Part shown: piece after piece, positions 51,740-63,870 of the stretch
How the letters are laid out: each line of letters begins with the position of its first letter
Position numbering within the stretch: position 1 is the first letter of the stretch
From: Heligmosomoides polygyrus polygyrus
Lineage: Eukaryota > Nematoda > Chromadorea > Rhabditida > Heligmosomidae
Assembly: GCA_947396885.1 (NCBI GenBank)
Contig: OX377203.1
Location: 6,014,001 to 6,078,000, forward strand
Direction of reading: 5' to 3'
DNA: 64,000 nt
Translations under genes and position numbers: made by a program
Notes under the pieces: generated by a model
Told to the model about the DNA's origin: nothing
The model's database searches: none
What the model saw: the letters and a program-made list of their open reading frames with translations, nothing else

Positions 51740-53510
51740 TGGCAAAAACCCATTTGAAGAACAATGTAATTAGAAACGGTATAGAATAATATCACATGAC
51801 ATTGGCTAACGATCCCGGCTAAAGTATTATAGAATAATTATAAAGTACATGCAATAACAAACATCCAGAAAATGGAAAATAGAAGGAAGAACAAACCAAG
51901 TAGGGTTCTTCCACAAGATCTCGTTATGTCCTAGAATTATTTATGAATCGACTTGCGGTCGTTAAAATGGTTTTAGCTGGTATGGAATAACTGTGTTTTT
52001 GCCAAGTTTCATGTAATCCGAACCTGCTCTATTAACAAAAAATACGTCAAATTAAAGATTTTGCAGTATTTAATGAAAGTTTTTCTCCTCCATCTTGGGT
52101 CTCACCATGAAGAAGTGACGTTTATCAAGTCCACGGAAACCATGAACCATTACAAGGTCGTATATTCTTCGTCTGTATGAAAGTGTCTGTAGCCCAAGTT
52201 GTTTGTTTCTTGTTTCACTGTTGGGAATAGCATGGTAGTCAACGCTACATTTTCTGTTAAATAGTTTTCTAGTGAAGCTATTTTAAACTTTTCAAGTCGA
52301 AGTATATTTTTCTTCTTAACTGGGTAAAAAAATGTTGTTCCATACTCAAGTATCGGCCTAACGTAAGTCTTATAGGCTTTGACGAGGACAGAGGAGTTTT
52401 TTGTGGAAAGACTTCTAAAGAGATTGTGTACAACAGCCATCGCTTTATTTGCAATTTGTTTGCAATGGGCGTCCAAAGTCAAATTTGCATCAGGGAAAAA
52501 CCCAAGATCCGTTGCTTGATTAGTGCTTGTAACCTTATTTTTACCTAAATTGTATGTGAAGCCGAGATTTGCTTTCCTGTATGGAGCAGCTTTGTTTTTT
52601 CTTTTGACAAAGGGAGCCCGCCACTCGTTGAACTAGCGATCAGCCGCAAAAGCTATGCATTGCACTCCTGAGCTCATTATTAGTGATATTAGTTCGTGGG
52701 TATAGATGTTGAATAGAATAGGGAATAGAACGCAACCTTGTCGCAACACTGAGAGCCGGTTGAAGTGGTGAATAATTTGAATTAGCGCGTACAGTAAAAG
52801 TTCTGCGATCTAGAATCTCAACCAACTATCCAAGAAATTATTCGAGTATGCATGCCCACCATGACCAGTTGAGTGTTTAGTCTCTTGGCATACCTATCAA
52901 AGGCTTTTGCAAAATCAGAATAAATCACATCAAAGCCATCCTGTGTTATCTAGGGTATTGGTCCAATCATTCACGGCCTGTAGCATAGCCGTCTCAGTGG
53001 ATCTTTTTTGCTGAAAACTATGTTGGTTTGCTGAGATTAAGTTGTGGTGATCCAAGCGTGCAACAATTCTCTTGTTAAGAATTTTTTCGAAAAGACAGGC
53101 GAAATGTATGTGACCCTAACCGGTCGATAATTTTGCGGTGTCGCAAATGGGGTTTTTTTGGTAGTGGTGTAACTGTAGCGCTCTTCCTTCCATGTGGAAC
53201 TTTAACTATTATGAAGCTTAAATTGTAAATAAAATCAAGAGTCTTGACCTTACTTGCACTTGCTTGTTTTACAAAGAAAAATGGTATTTCATCGGATGTT
53301 TGAGAGCAAGCTGTAGGCCACCTTGAAAGTTCTCAATACAGTTCGTCTGCATAAAACCAAACAGAAACCTCCATAAATCTTGAGGAAAGCATTGATTGGG
53401 GGTGATATATTGTCGAGATCATTGCCAGTGAACGTTTCTACCAAAGCGTCCGCTAATAGCTGAGCTTTATCTAGGTTGTTTCCGACAATGCTTCCATGTT
53501 TTGTGATCAA
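51740..53510 (-). pseudogene. CR1-like reverse transcriptase relic
   Basis: Minus-strand frames run from NNLDKAQLLADALVETFTGN (about 53460) through FDVIYSDFAKAFDR (about 52910) and ISWIVEILDRRTFTVR (about 52820), to VHNLFRSLSTKNSSVLVKAY, KTYVRPILEYGTTFFYPVKK (about 52350) and LGYRHFHTDEEYT. Several stops and frameshifts occur. The 3' end AATAATAATAAATAATGTA-type tail is near 51725. It is the longer version of the relic in block P. Confidence 0.78.
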
Positions 53511-53529
53511 AACTCTATTTCTTTTCCTT

Positions 53530-54074
53530 TCTCAAAGTTTCTATCTTATGAATTTGAAAAGGCTAAATTGTTTTTTGCTTCAACAATTTTTTCTTAACAG
53601 CGATTGTATTTTGCAAGTTTCTTGTAAAATTTGAGATTTATGCGCTTATGTTTACCTTAGATATGGGTAGCTAAAGCTGCCTACGTTAGTAGAGTCGCGA
53701 TCTTCTCCAATGTGAACTTCTCTAATGTTACTTCCCAACCTTCGACTTTGAAATGCAAAGTGACGCAGGAAAAGTGAAGATTTAGATAAGGGTGACAGAT
53801 TCGTGGTCAGGCTTAAATTATTTCCATATGTGAAGCCAGGGGCGAAATCGGATGACCTCATCACTCTTATTCACCGCAACCAAATAATACAGCATCCTGT
53901 CTCGATGAGAATCTTCAGAAGAAGTTCATGGGCTTTCCTTGTAGGAGATATAAAGAAAAGTAGTAACCACTCGTACTACAATACCTTTGGTTCAATTTTA
54001 TAGAGCCAGGAACTATTGAATGGTAAATATCAGGTAATAATATGGTACTGATTTGCACCTGTATCGCCTGTCGT
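53530..54074. other. Unassigned intronic sequence
   Basis: It may include more upstream CR1 sequence, but no motif is clear. Confidence 0.35.
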
Positions 54075-54290
54075 CTCGTTGATCATCGAGCTACTCGAGC
54101 GTTCAAGGCTTGCACGAAGAAGTCCGAGGAAAGCGTCATTGGACATCTTGGTGTTTTCCTGACATCCCGCGGAATCCAATCGATCACGGCACTTGTCCAG
54201 CGGGTGTCTGCGAGACGCTTTATGTGGCTGGCCCACCTAATTTTCGACAACTTGGCCTATGCGGCAGCGCCCCTGATCTTCGAACGTCGA
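54075..54290 (-). pseudogene. RTE C-terminal relic
   Basis: The minus strand reads KIRWASHIKRLADTRWTSAV, IDWIPRDVRKTPRCP, then SSDFFVQALNARVAR and a stop. This is the end of an RTE protein of the KxRWAGH...DWxPRD...GRPPTRWSDFF type. It is the same subfamily as the relics at 24.5 and 32.6 kb, and related to the copy at 14.9 kb. Confidence 0.65.
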
Positions 54291-54370
54291 CGAAGCTCGG
54301 AACTGCAGAGGCCTTTTCACACATGTGCAAATTGTGTCACTCTGAGCATCGTTACCAGCATAAACAAATA

Positions 54371-54665
54371 AAGGATAAAGGATAAAGGACGGCGTTATTC
54401 AATCCCTTCTGGGATGCGCCAGCGCATTCTACTTCTACGGGATGTCGTGGAGGCGACGTGAATGCGTATTTGGCCATACAATGACTTGCGGTGGCCAGCC
54501 GATGAACAAGTCAGCGCTTTATCCTTCCCAGACAAGTCTGGTACCAATTCACCGACCCCGGAGGGATGGAAGGCTTGGTTGGCCTGGGCGGAAAATCCGA
54601 ACCAGGAACCTGTTATCGGGTGCACGCGACAGTCGCGCCTCCTCCGACTGCGCTACACGCGCCCT
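54371..54665 (-). repeat. tRNA-derived SINE, family 1, copy 4
   Basis: This inverse-oriented copy has the AAGGATAAAGGATAAAGG tail at the left and the tRNA-like head (GCGCTACACGCGCCC on plus) at the right. The 9-bp AAACAAATA duplication lies at 54362-54370 and 54668-54676. It is very similar to copies 1 and 2. Confidence 0.87.
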
Positions 54666-54687
54666 ACAAACAAATATCTTTGTAATA

Positions 54688-55060
54688 TTAGGTTGATCGA
54701 AAACTCTTGATAGTTTTTTCTTTTAAATTTAGGTTTTCTCTTCTTTATTTCTTTATGAAGCATACAATTCAAACCAATCAATATAATCACCATTGTTAAC
54801 CAGCACAGTGATGCACCTACTGGGCAGGTCAGCGATCCCCTTCTCCCAGAATTGGGGAAACCGAGAGTCGAGTAGTACGTGTTGTGGCTTCCGGATCCTC
54901 TTTGAGAGCGTCAAGAACGGCGAAGTCATCCACTGTTTGGGCTATCCCATCCGAGGTATGTCAAAGTTCGTGTCTCCTTCTGCGATTTGAGCGAATCAGG
55001 TGTGGACGGTGATGATGGAAGTGGCGTCCTCCCGATGTGCTTTCGCTTTTGCGTACTGCG
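54688..55060 (-). pseudogene. Mariner-type 3' relic
   Basis: It starts TTAGGTTGATCGAAAACTCT after TA. On the minus strand FPQFWEKGIADLPSRCITVL and VNNGDYIDWFELYAS end in a stop, the typical mariner C-terminus. The upstream transposase is absent or unrecognisable. A fragment of its right part recurs at 39880-39960. Confidence 0.65.
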
Positions 55061-56718
55061 GTCGTCGTTCCAGTGTCATGGCGCCACTCGTTGAAAATAG
55101 ATTGGTCGAAGACGCTCTCGTGAAATTGACACTGTGCTAAAATTCGAGGACGAGCCTGCGCATTTTCACATCTTTTGCTTTGGAATATATCGGACCCGAT
55201 ATCGCTCGGAGCAGTACCGACTGGATGATAGTACCGACGTTAGGTGTCTCCCATTACTGTAGGGGCGGAGCGACGCGCTCGATTACCGTAGGCAGACCTG
55301 GTGCCGCGCCCACCACGGACAGGATTTCACTAAGAGATGAGCTGAGTTAAGCAGAGCGCTCATTGCTGCCGTGGAGCAGATTCCGTGCAGAACCATACCG
55401 TACCTGATTCCTTTTCATTTTTTGCTCCGTACTCTTCTTTTCTGCATGGTTTGGGTCCGACTACATGCCGCCTCTAAGATTATAAAGTCGAAATGATAAT
55501 AGGAGCAACACGTCAATTTTCATCCTTTTTTACTTCTTTAGTGCACGACAGCTTTGTAGCTTTCGCTCAGGCCATGTTTTCTTTTCACCTTTTCCTGTGT
55601 TTTCCTTCACTTGTTTTATAGTTTGTTAGTGTCTTTACTAGCACGTAATTTTTATTGTCTTCGTTGAAGTGCGTAATAAGGTAGACATCTCCCCCACTAC
55701 AGCAAAGTCACTCAGAGCTCAAAGCATATGAAAATTAGAAGGACAAAGAAGAAAAAAGAGTAAGAAACGAACAAAGTCGTCAATCACCACTCTACGACAG
55801 AAAATCTGCTCCACGGCGCGTGTTGTTCTCTGTTCATCCATTGCAACTTGTCCAAGGCGGGCTCAACAACTCGCCCCTGCGGTTATGCCAGTGACGGTCC
55901 TCAGAGTCGTAAACCATATCCGACGGGGTACAGGGAACGGTGACGACGCCCGTGAAAATGTCTGTAGAGAGCTCTCCACAATGGACATTGTACGCTTATC
56001 TTCCGCTTTGACTGTTCTTCCTTTCGGTATATGTGAAAATTTTCCACTTGTTGATCTCTGTAAAAGTGTTGCTCACATACATATCTTATTGCTCCTGCTG
56101 TTTCCTTTGAGTACTGGATATAAGTCGATATAAGTACAGTAATCGGAACGATTGCGAAGAAAAGACAATCAGCATCCGAAGCTTCGAGAATGTCCTACGA
56201 TTACCACATGGTAGATCGTTGATGTCAATTGAAAAAGTTCTGGACTTTTGAAGAAAACCCTATCGTAATCCTCCAATCAACGTAACATTATCATCAAAGA
56301 CACTACCAAGCAAAACTGTTCCAGAACACAAACTGTTATCAAAGAGATTCTTTGACACTTTCGCGACGATGTCTACTCAAATTAGTGGACAGTGGAGAGG
56401 CCGAACGATCTCCTTTCATTTTAGGGAATGGAGGAGTTTTGGGAGAACTTTCTTTATTGATGTTTTTGTTCGATTTTCTTGTCAAATTCGCAAATTTCAG
56501 TGACAAATCAAAGGAGGGATCTTCGTTTCAAAGATCGATTAAAATATACTTACTGATAGTAACACCTCGCGAGGGAGATGCCCACACAAGCGAGTGGACA
56601 CCCGCGCGCGCCAAAAATAGCAGCCGGCCGTCGCGCGCATTGGGCGGGAAAACGCTGTCGACCATAATGTGTTAATTCAGACCTGTAGCCAATAATAACT
56701 TATCACGATGTGTTGTAG
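55061..56718. other. Receptor intron sequence, unassigned
   Basis: The sequence contains an inverted pair, GCCGTGGAGCAGATT (about 55369) and AAATCTGCTCCACGGC (about 55802), that may belong to a decayed inverted-repeat element. No other gene is supported. Confidence 0.4.
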
Positions 56719-57583
56719 ATAGCACCACACTTCGAAGAATTTCGTTTCGATATTGTGATGGAAACGGCCATCAAATTCCATCCAGAAGAAGACGTGAAGG
56801 CGTAAGCTGTTTGCTCTACATATAAAAGCATTTCCTAGGCCAGCTATATCTTATGCGCATCACAAGCTTACAGAAGTTGTTGTTTCAGATATGGAGACTT
56901 TGGAGGGTTGAAATCGGTAACGAATCCGATACAACTCTTCACCACACTCACTTTATTCGTTACATCAGTTACTATTCCGGCTCTCATTTTATACTGGAGG
57001 CGCATAATCTTAAAAACCATTACAACGTCGCAGCAAAGTCATTCGGAGAAAACAAAGTATAACTCTAAGAGATTTTTGAAGGTGATCTTTGCAAGTTTAC
57101 GCAAGCTGTGATAGATTATCAATAGGAAGTAAATTAATTCCCCTGTTGCTGCGCAGTGGTTTTGGACAGCACCTTAGACGAGAAAAATGAGACTTGCGAA
57201 ACAAAGACTGTTTGTCTGATTGTAACTGTTCTTGATTGTTGGTTTACTCTATTTCTAGAAATTTTATTTTCTTCAGTTTCATTTCCTTTTAGGCACTAAC
57301 TGCTCAAGCTGTTGTACCACTAATATGCCTTGTTCCGACAGGCGTGCTGTATATCGTTATGCAATTCCTGAACTATAATATCGTCTTTTTGCAGTACATG
57401 TTTCCGATGGTCACAATGTTTCCATGTGCAATTGATCCTGTCTGTTCGATCTATTTCATTACGCCCTACAGAGCCTGGGTTCTGAAAAAACTCAGAACTT
57501 CCTCCACGTCGTGGGGCTTACGTACCACCTGTTTTCTAAATGGCAATTCTACGCGTAGTGCTATAGATTCTAATAAATTGTAA
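56719..57583 (+). CDS. Srd-like serpentine receptor, 3' exons (ECL2 to C-terminus)
   Basis: Three exons splice in frame: 56719-56801 (IAPHFEEFRFDIVMETAIKF, HPEEDVKA), 56889-57081 (YGDFGGLKSVTNPIQLFTTL, TLFVTSVTIPALILYWRR = TM5, SEKTKYNSKRFLK) and 57293-57583 (ALTAQAVVPLICLVP = TM6, FPMVTMFPCAIDPVCSIYFI and TPYRAW = TM7). Junctions: TTGTAG / GTAAGC, TTTCAG / GTGATC, CTTTTAG. The LKALTxQAxxPL motif and the PxxDPxxxIYFxxPYR end are diagnostic of nematode 7TM chemoreceptors of the Srd type (Str superfamily), expected in sensory-cell cilia. This part has no frame break. Exons further upstream lie at 45488-45585 and 48715-49200. Confidence 0.85.
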
Positions 57584-60500
57584 GGAATTCCTAAACACAG
57601 TATGGAGATCGTTCTACAAGAATAACATTCTACTTCGAAAGAGTTTTGGTTCTGTTGTTGTTCTTACTTAAACTCTGGGCGAGGTTGTTGTCAGCACCTG
57701 TCCGACATCAGTTTTGGTGTAACCGCCTTCTTCATAGCCTGGAAGAAAATGTAGCTAAGTTTGATCACTCGACTATAGCTCTCCTTAACCATGAAGGATT
57801 TTGTAACCAATTAGACAAACCCAAGTTGGATATCAACTGCCGCTTATACCTTCTTGTGTCTAATGTGTTCAAACCAAACTGTCCACTTCAGTCTCACAAC
57901 GGTTTGATTTTTTACACTATAGTATAGCATCGGTTTACTGCATGGCACTAGTTTGTCTAATTAAAAAAAGAGAATGTTGCGCTTTCTACAATAATAATAC
58001 ACCTTTCTTGGCTCACCCCTTTACGACGTATTTCTGTGTTTGGTTTATGCTATCCGCTTTTGTTGAATAACTTTTAATTTTTTTAATTTTTGTAGTTTTA
58101 TGGAGTCAGTCTTTAGAGTGGGTTTTTATGTAGATAGAGTGCAAAGGTACTTATTGCAAATCTGGCTAACTCTAAGATCTGGCACGCGGCAACCGTGAGG
58201 AGATAGGAGTGGCAAAATCTGCTTTTCTGGTATTTTAGAAGGAGCAACTAGGAAAGCGTGCGAGATACAAATAAAATTACGAGTTGTCAGACACCGACGC
58301 ATCTTGAAAGTCATGCATTGATGAAGAGGAGGTCCAAAAACACCTCAACAGAAGCAAAGTGAGTACTTAATTATTTATTAAATTATGAGTCAAAGAAGAT
58401 GTGTCCTACAACTGGAACAAAATGTCGAGACAAAACATTGTTTGAAAAAATGAAAAAAAATAGCACAACAACTATATCATGGATCTATCTAGTCGGGAGG
58501 AGGAAGCTTAAGGTGACAGTTGTGTATGCACTATCACGAGACACCGCCACCTCACTTGAATTTGCCCAAGAGCCGTCAACATCCTGGAGCAGCAGGTGAG
58601 GCTCTTAAATAACTTAAAAAAAATTCTGAGTAGAAACACTGGGTTGCCCCTCTCCGACTGTGACATATCCCAATATCATTTTAACGGACAAGAGCGGCAT
58701 TCTTTGAATTTTCAACTAAGTAGACAACATTACACTTGTAGAGATAGCCTTTTTACGTTGCTTAAGGAAAACGTCAAACGACAGTAGAACTGCCAAAACG
58801 TAAGAACAACTCTGGAACAATTAAACAGACTTACTAAACAAGAGTGATAAAACTTCTACGCGAGCAAATGAAGAGATGCTATGGCTTCAATAGTAAGTTC
58901 TAGACGTCACGCCTGAAGCATCCAAAGTTTGGGAAAAAAGCATTGTTCTTAGTAAGATTGAGCCATATTGAACTAGTTTCATTTTAGACGAATGAAGCTA
59001 GTGAGGTTTTATCTCCATCAAACGCAATTTTGTTCCGCGTGTCACGCGTGACTGACGATGCAAGCCTAGGCGCTGCAAACTTAAATCTCCCTGTTACTAA
59101 TACATGTGTACCATGCACACATCAAAGAAATCTCTCATTGCACTTAAGGACCGAATATTCAGGTATTTGCTTCGAATACCTCACTTCAAATAGTTGATCT
59201 GGGAATCCTAGAACACTAAAGACCCCCGATTTTAATAACAAACTTACGCGCAAAATTGTTTTGCACGTTCTATAAAACAATAATGTCCCTGTTCTCAGAC
59301 AATGGAGGTGAATCGTGCTAACGACAAATGCTTACGAGCCTATAGCGAAGCCGCAATATAGAGAAAGGACAAAACCGAGCCTTTTTGGGCGTTATAAGAG
59401 CCCTTACTACGAGCAATGTACAAAGAGGTTGATAAAACAAGGAAGAAAGAACTCTAACATGGAGAGGAAGAGAGGAAATCGCTTTCGTCCCTGAACGTGG
59501 GACCATATTCAGGGGCGCAAACGACGAGGCGACGGCAGCGGGAGCGGTCGTTGCATCATCATTGATCGGTGCGACGGTCTCTAGACGGCCTTTGGGTAAG
59601 TTTCTGTGTTTTTTAGTATTTTCTGTTATTCGAGTAGTGTTGTTGTGTTTATTATTTGACTGCTGCTGTATCGACACCGTGTTGTGCCTATTTGATGTGA
59701 ATTGCTTCCGAATTCGGCTTGAGAAGGGGATGGAATGGGAGGAATCATAGAAACGACCTAAAAAATCGGCCTTGCCGAGGAGATTCGGGAAGAGGAAAAT
59801 AGACGTAGAATTTTCTGAATGGGCCGATTCATAGGAAACCTTATATAATGATTAAAAAAACTCCCTGACTAAACTATTGGCCTGATGTACTTACTGTACT
59901 TCAGTGGGTTGAGCGAGTAAGTTTAAGCAAATAGGCCCCTGTAGAAAATGCCGTACATGGCTTGTGCCTCTCACGTGAAAAAAGCACCGAAAACGTAGAA
60001 CTCAATATATTCAACAGGAGGCAAATTTTATACCAATGGAGCTTGCAAATAAGAGACATTGCAACGAGTAAGCAGCGAACCAGTAAAGGCAATGGAGCTA
60101 GCCTTTACACATCGACCAGCAATGACACCTTAAGGTGGGTACCAGAACATTGACACATGGGTAGGCTGGCTGGGACCGGCACCCTGGACAGCCGAAATTG
60201 GAACAAGCAACAAAAAAAAACCGTGTAAAGATCTTTATTCCAGTCGTTCGCCGCTCTCCCCCCTTCACCCAAAACAACAACAACAACAACGGCGACGTAT
60301 AGGCGCTCGAAAAATGCCGTTTAGTAAGAAATAGAAAGAGGTTGTGCATTGCAATCGCAATTGCTGGCCGGTCGTCCGCTTTTTGTCCAGTTGCGCCGAG
60401 CAGAAGTGTTGAAACAGTCAGGCCCCACTGGATGCCTTATATGCCTCTATGGAATGATCTAGAAAGATCGTAAGTCAAACGTTGCCAAATAATGGATCTG

Positions 60501-62000
60501 TTGGAAGAGAGCTTTGTTGATGAACTCGAAATATTTCAGGCGCTTTCACATCGAACTGCTACACCAGTTGATCAGACCAACGTCTAGCTTCCTGTTGCGG
60601 ATTTCGCACACATCCGCACGACCAGGGCAACCTTAAAAGAGTTTCATTTCTTTTCTTCTCTTTTCTAACGTTTCTGTTTGACATTGCTTGCCGTAGTCTC
60701 ATGGTCGACTTGTGCAAAGTTTTTATTTTAATCTCTCTCATGAGGAATAGAGCACCGAGTATTGACAACACTCGGCGCTCTATTCCTCATATGTTGACAA
60801 TCTGTTTATCCTGTGCTTACCAAAGAGTGCATAGTGGCGAGCAGGTGTCCGCCTATGACTTCCCATAGGGGTGGCCTCGGGCGCGTACCAGTTTAAAGAG
60901 GCCTTTGAGACACAAGGCCCGCTCGCCATGCATAATCTTATTGCGACTCTATGGTAGTAGTATCATAGCTGCCTGCTAAATTTATGAGCTGGATTTCCGT
61001 CGAAACTGGTGGATATTTTTTTTTTGATGTCCGCCTAATCACGAGAGCAGTTTTTTCTACATCTTCCTGCATGGACTCAGCTAAGTTGGCCATCAGAAAG
61101 CTATAATTCCCACTCTTTCTTACTTACTGTACTCATGAACCCAGCCCCTTTTTTACTTTGTTATCATTTTCTTTCAGCCTTTACGTTTTTTTTCGCAATG
61201 TCGGTTTTCTTTGCTCTTTTGTTGCCAATTTGTTATCTTGGCTGCACTGGCCCGAATAAATAAATAAATAAATAGTATCAACAAACGAGTTCCCAGAGTG
61301 CCATGCAAAACAGTGATTACGAAACAGAGCTCTTGTCCCCTATCCTTCATTTTGACGCATACTGTCTGCGTTTCAGCAAACGAAACAATCAACCATACAT
61401 ACGTCCCCAATCTGAATTAGTTTATGGTGTTCTACATCTTGATGTACAGTGAGTCGAAATGGCCAAAAGCAACTATGCGATCAAGCGTGCGACATACATA
61501 ATCAGCTTTATTATGGCCACTAAGCGCACACTGTGACGCAATCTATAGTCGGCGTAAATAGGGTTATCATATTGCGTGTTTCCATCCTCGTATCGGATCA
61601 GACCTGCTTTAGGCGCTCATTAATCAGCTTGTCTATGCGTCACAAGCACTGCGACATTTCGAGCCGTGGCGTGCGTAGCGGATAAGAATAAGTGTAGGCG
61701 CTTCTCTGACTCGTTGGGAAGCATCGTAGCATTCTAATTTTAATAATTTGGTTTTTTAATAATATTTTAAATTTTTTGTTTGGCTTGTTAAAGGTCGAGC
61801 ATAAAACGTTCACAGATAAATATGTTTTTTCAACGAAAATTAACGAAAATTCCCGTTAAAAATGTTACAAAATTTTAACGTCCAAAACTTTATGTGCACC
61901 GTTGGTTGTAACAGTGATCTTCAAAGTTGATGACACTTGCTCCTTGAAAAATTTGGCAGCAGCGAGACCTGCTTTCCACGAGAATTAGTCGAGCAATATA
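57584..62000. other. Unassigned AT-rich region
   Basis: No gene could be supported over 4.4 kb. ORFs are short and without motif. A degraded resemblance to the SINE family 1 3' part occurs at 61680-61740 (GGATAAGAATAAGTGTAGGC, GGGAAGCATCGTAGCATTCT). (AAAT)n lies at 61255-61275. A compact hairpin at 60740-60790 is listed separately. Confidence 0.4.
60740..60790. repeat. Compact 21-bp stem hairpin
   Basis: The arms ATGAGGAATAGAGC(A)CCGAGT (60740-60760) and ACTCGG(C)GCTCTATTCCTCAT (60770-60790) pair at 20 of 21 positions, or 21 counting G:U/A:C wobble as a mismatch. The loop is 9 bases. There is no extension of the stem outside. Function is unknown. Confidence 0.7.
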
Positions 62001-62588
62001 AGTTATAAGTTTATTATATTTACAAAAGGCAAACATAAACGGGAAAACAATATTTCAAACACAACAAGACTAATTAAAGCATAAAATAACATCATATTAT
62101 GAACACAACAAGCAAATAGTAGTGATCCGTATTATTCTATGGTTCACCTAGAAGCATCATACTGAAGTAACTTTTTGCTTACTAACCTCTTAAGCTGGTT
62201 TAGAGATAGCTCATTTGGCAGGCTCTTCGTGACCTTGAGGTATGCGGTTCCTGCTCTATACGCAAAAGACTTAGCGTACTAAGTCCTTTAGGAAGAGTTA
62301 ACGCCATTTTGGATACACAGCCTCTGGTGCTTAAACTCGTGACTCGAAACAACTGTTTTATACTACACTTAATACCGTTGTATCCGTTGAGCAATATCTT
62401 CTGCACCATCCATACATCACTTACTTTGTGGCGAGATGGGCAATTCAAGGCATCTATTCCTTACTAGAGCGTTTGGCATTCTTTCATACCTGAAATCGCC
62501 AGCGCGTACCATCATTTTGCGCGTAAAATTATTCTGTACCCTTTCAATGCAATAGATGTCTTTGCAAGGATTGAATACTTTGGTGCTA

Positions 62589-63870
62589 TTAGGTTGTAAC
62601 GAATTAAATGGCACCGGCTCGCGCCATTTTTGGCGCGTCTTTACGCGTTTGATCAAGAACAAACCGTAACATGTGGCATATCATTTAGAAGCGCAAACTT
62701 TGCTCTACCGGTGAGTACCAAATTTTCTATGTAAAAGTGGGAAAACTTTAGAGTTTTATTGACTTTTTTGCAGATGGACAAAAGGATAATCCGAGGCATT
62801 TACTTGTATGAATTCAAGCTGGGCACTACAGCTAAGGAGGCGGACGAGAAGATCAACGCCGCATTTGGTCAAGGATGTTCCACAACTCGGACGGCGTATC
62901 GTTGGTATCAGAAGTTCCGGAATGGAGATGAGAGCTTGGAAGAACATGAAGGTCGTGGGAGGCATAGTGATGTTGATGAGGACAAGCTGAGAGATGTGGT
63001 AGAGGAGGATCCACACAAAGGTACCAGGGAGATAGCGCAGGTTCTTGGCGTCAGTCACAACACAGCTGCCCGGCATCTGAAGGAAGTTGGAAAGACCAAA
63101 AAGCTGGAAAGATGGGTGCCTCACGAGCTGTCTGAAGAGCAAAGAAACCGACGATATGAGATCTCGTCCGCACGGCTTCTACGGAACGAAACGGACCCAT
63201 TCCTTGATCGCATAGTAACCTGTGACGAGAAATGGATCATGTACGACAACAGGCGACGATCGGCACAGTGGGTGCACAGCGATGAGAGCCCCAAGGTTTT
63301 TGCGAAGCCGGAATTGCGCCAAAAGAAAGTAGTGGTGACAGTATGGTGGTGTTCGCTGGGAATTATTCACCACAGCTTTCTCCCTCCCGGTGAATCCATC
63401 ACGGCAGAGAAGTACTGCATTGAAGTTGAAGAAATGATGAAAAAGTTGAAGGATATCCGGCCGGCCTTGGTAAACCGAAGGCGAGTTCTCCTTCTGCACG
63501 ACAATGCTCGCCCCATGTAGCACGAATGACGTTGCAGAAATTGAATGAGCTGAGCATTGAAACTCTACCACATCCTCCGTCTTCTCCCCGACCTCTCCCC
63601 AACAGACCACCATTTCTTCAAGCATCTTGGCGACTTCTTGGTAGGGAAAATATTCAAATACCAACAGGATGCCGAAAGTGCCTTCGAAGATTCCGTCAAT
63701 TCCAGAACTTCTGATTTTTATGCTACTGGGATAAAAAAGCTTGTGTCACGTTGGCAAAGATGTGTAGAATCAGAAGGTTTTCATTTCGATTAATAAACTT
63801 GCCTACAAGCCGAGATATTAACTGCTTAAATTTACAGTGGTTCAGTGCCGTTTATTTCGTTACAACCTAA
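62589..63870 (+). mobile_element. Bandit-like mariner, copy 2
   Basis: The 1,282-bp element has TIRs TTAGGTTGTAACGAATTAAA (left) and the inverse ending at 63870, flanked by TA at 62587-62588 and 63871-63872. The 5' untranslated part holds a possible 66-bp intron: donor CCG|GTGAGT at 62711, acceptor TTTTTTGCAG at 62773, directly before ATG 62774. It inserted into a CR1 relic. Confidence 0.92.
62774..63793 (+). pseudogene. Mariner transposase (bandit-like), one-base frameshift
   Basis: It is nearly identical to the transposase at 45892-46917: same HTH, WVPHEL and first catalytic motif (TCDEKW). At the second catalytic motif (HDNARP, about 63505-63516) it has four Cs where copy 1 has five. This shifts the frame to a stop and separates the C-terminal part (63557-63793, with SPTDHHFFKHLGDFLVGK). 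Start ATG 62774 was chosen by comparison with copy 1 and because the upstream in-frame codons lie in the presumed intron acceptor. It is inactive as it stands. Confidence 0.9.

Larger units (their letters stand above)
49430..53000. repeat. Duplicated block Q (inverted copy of 39961-41450)
   Basis: 49430-49866, 51334-51740 and 52500-52950 correspond in reverse to block P. The tRNA-like stretch is at 49458-49530. About 100 bp next to the transposon insertion site are missing relative to P. Q is interrupted by the CAGGGTGGCCC transposon at 49869-51333. The whole block lies in a long intron of the receptor gene. Confidence 0.7.
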
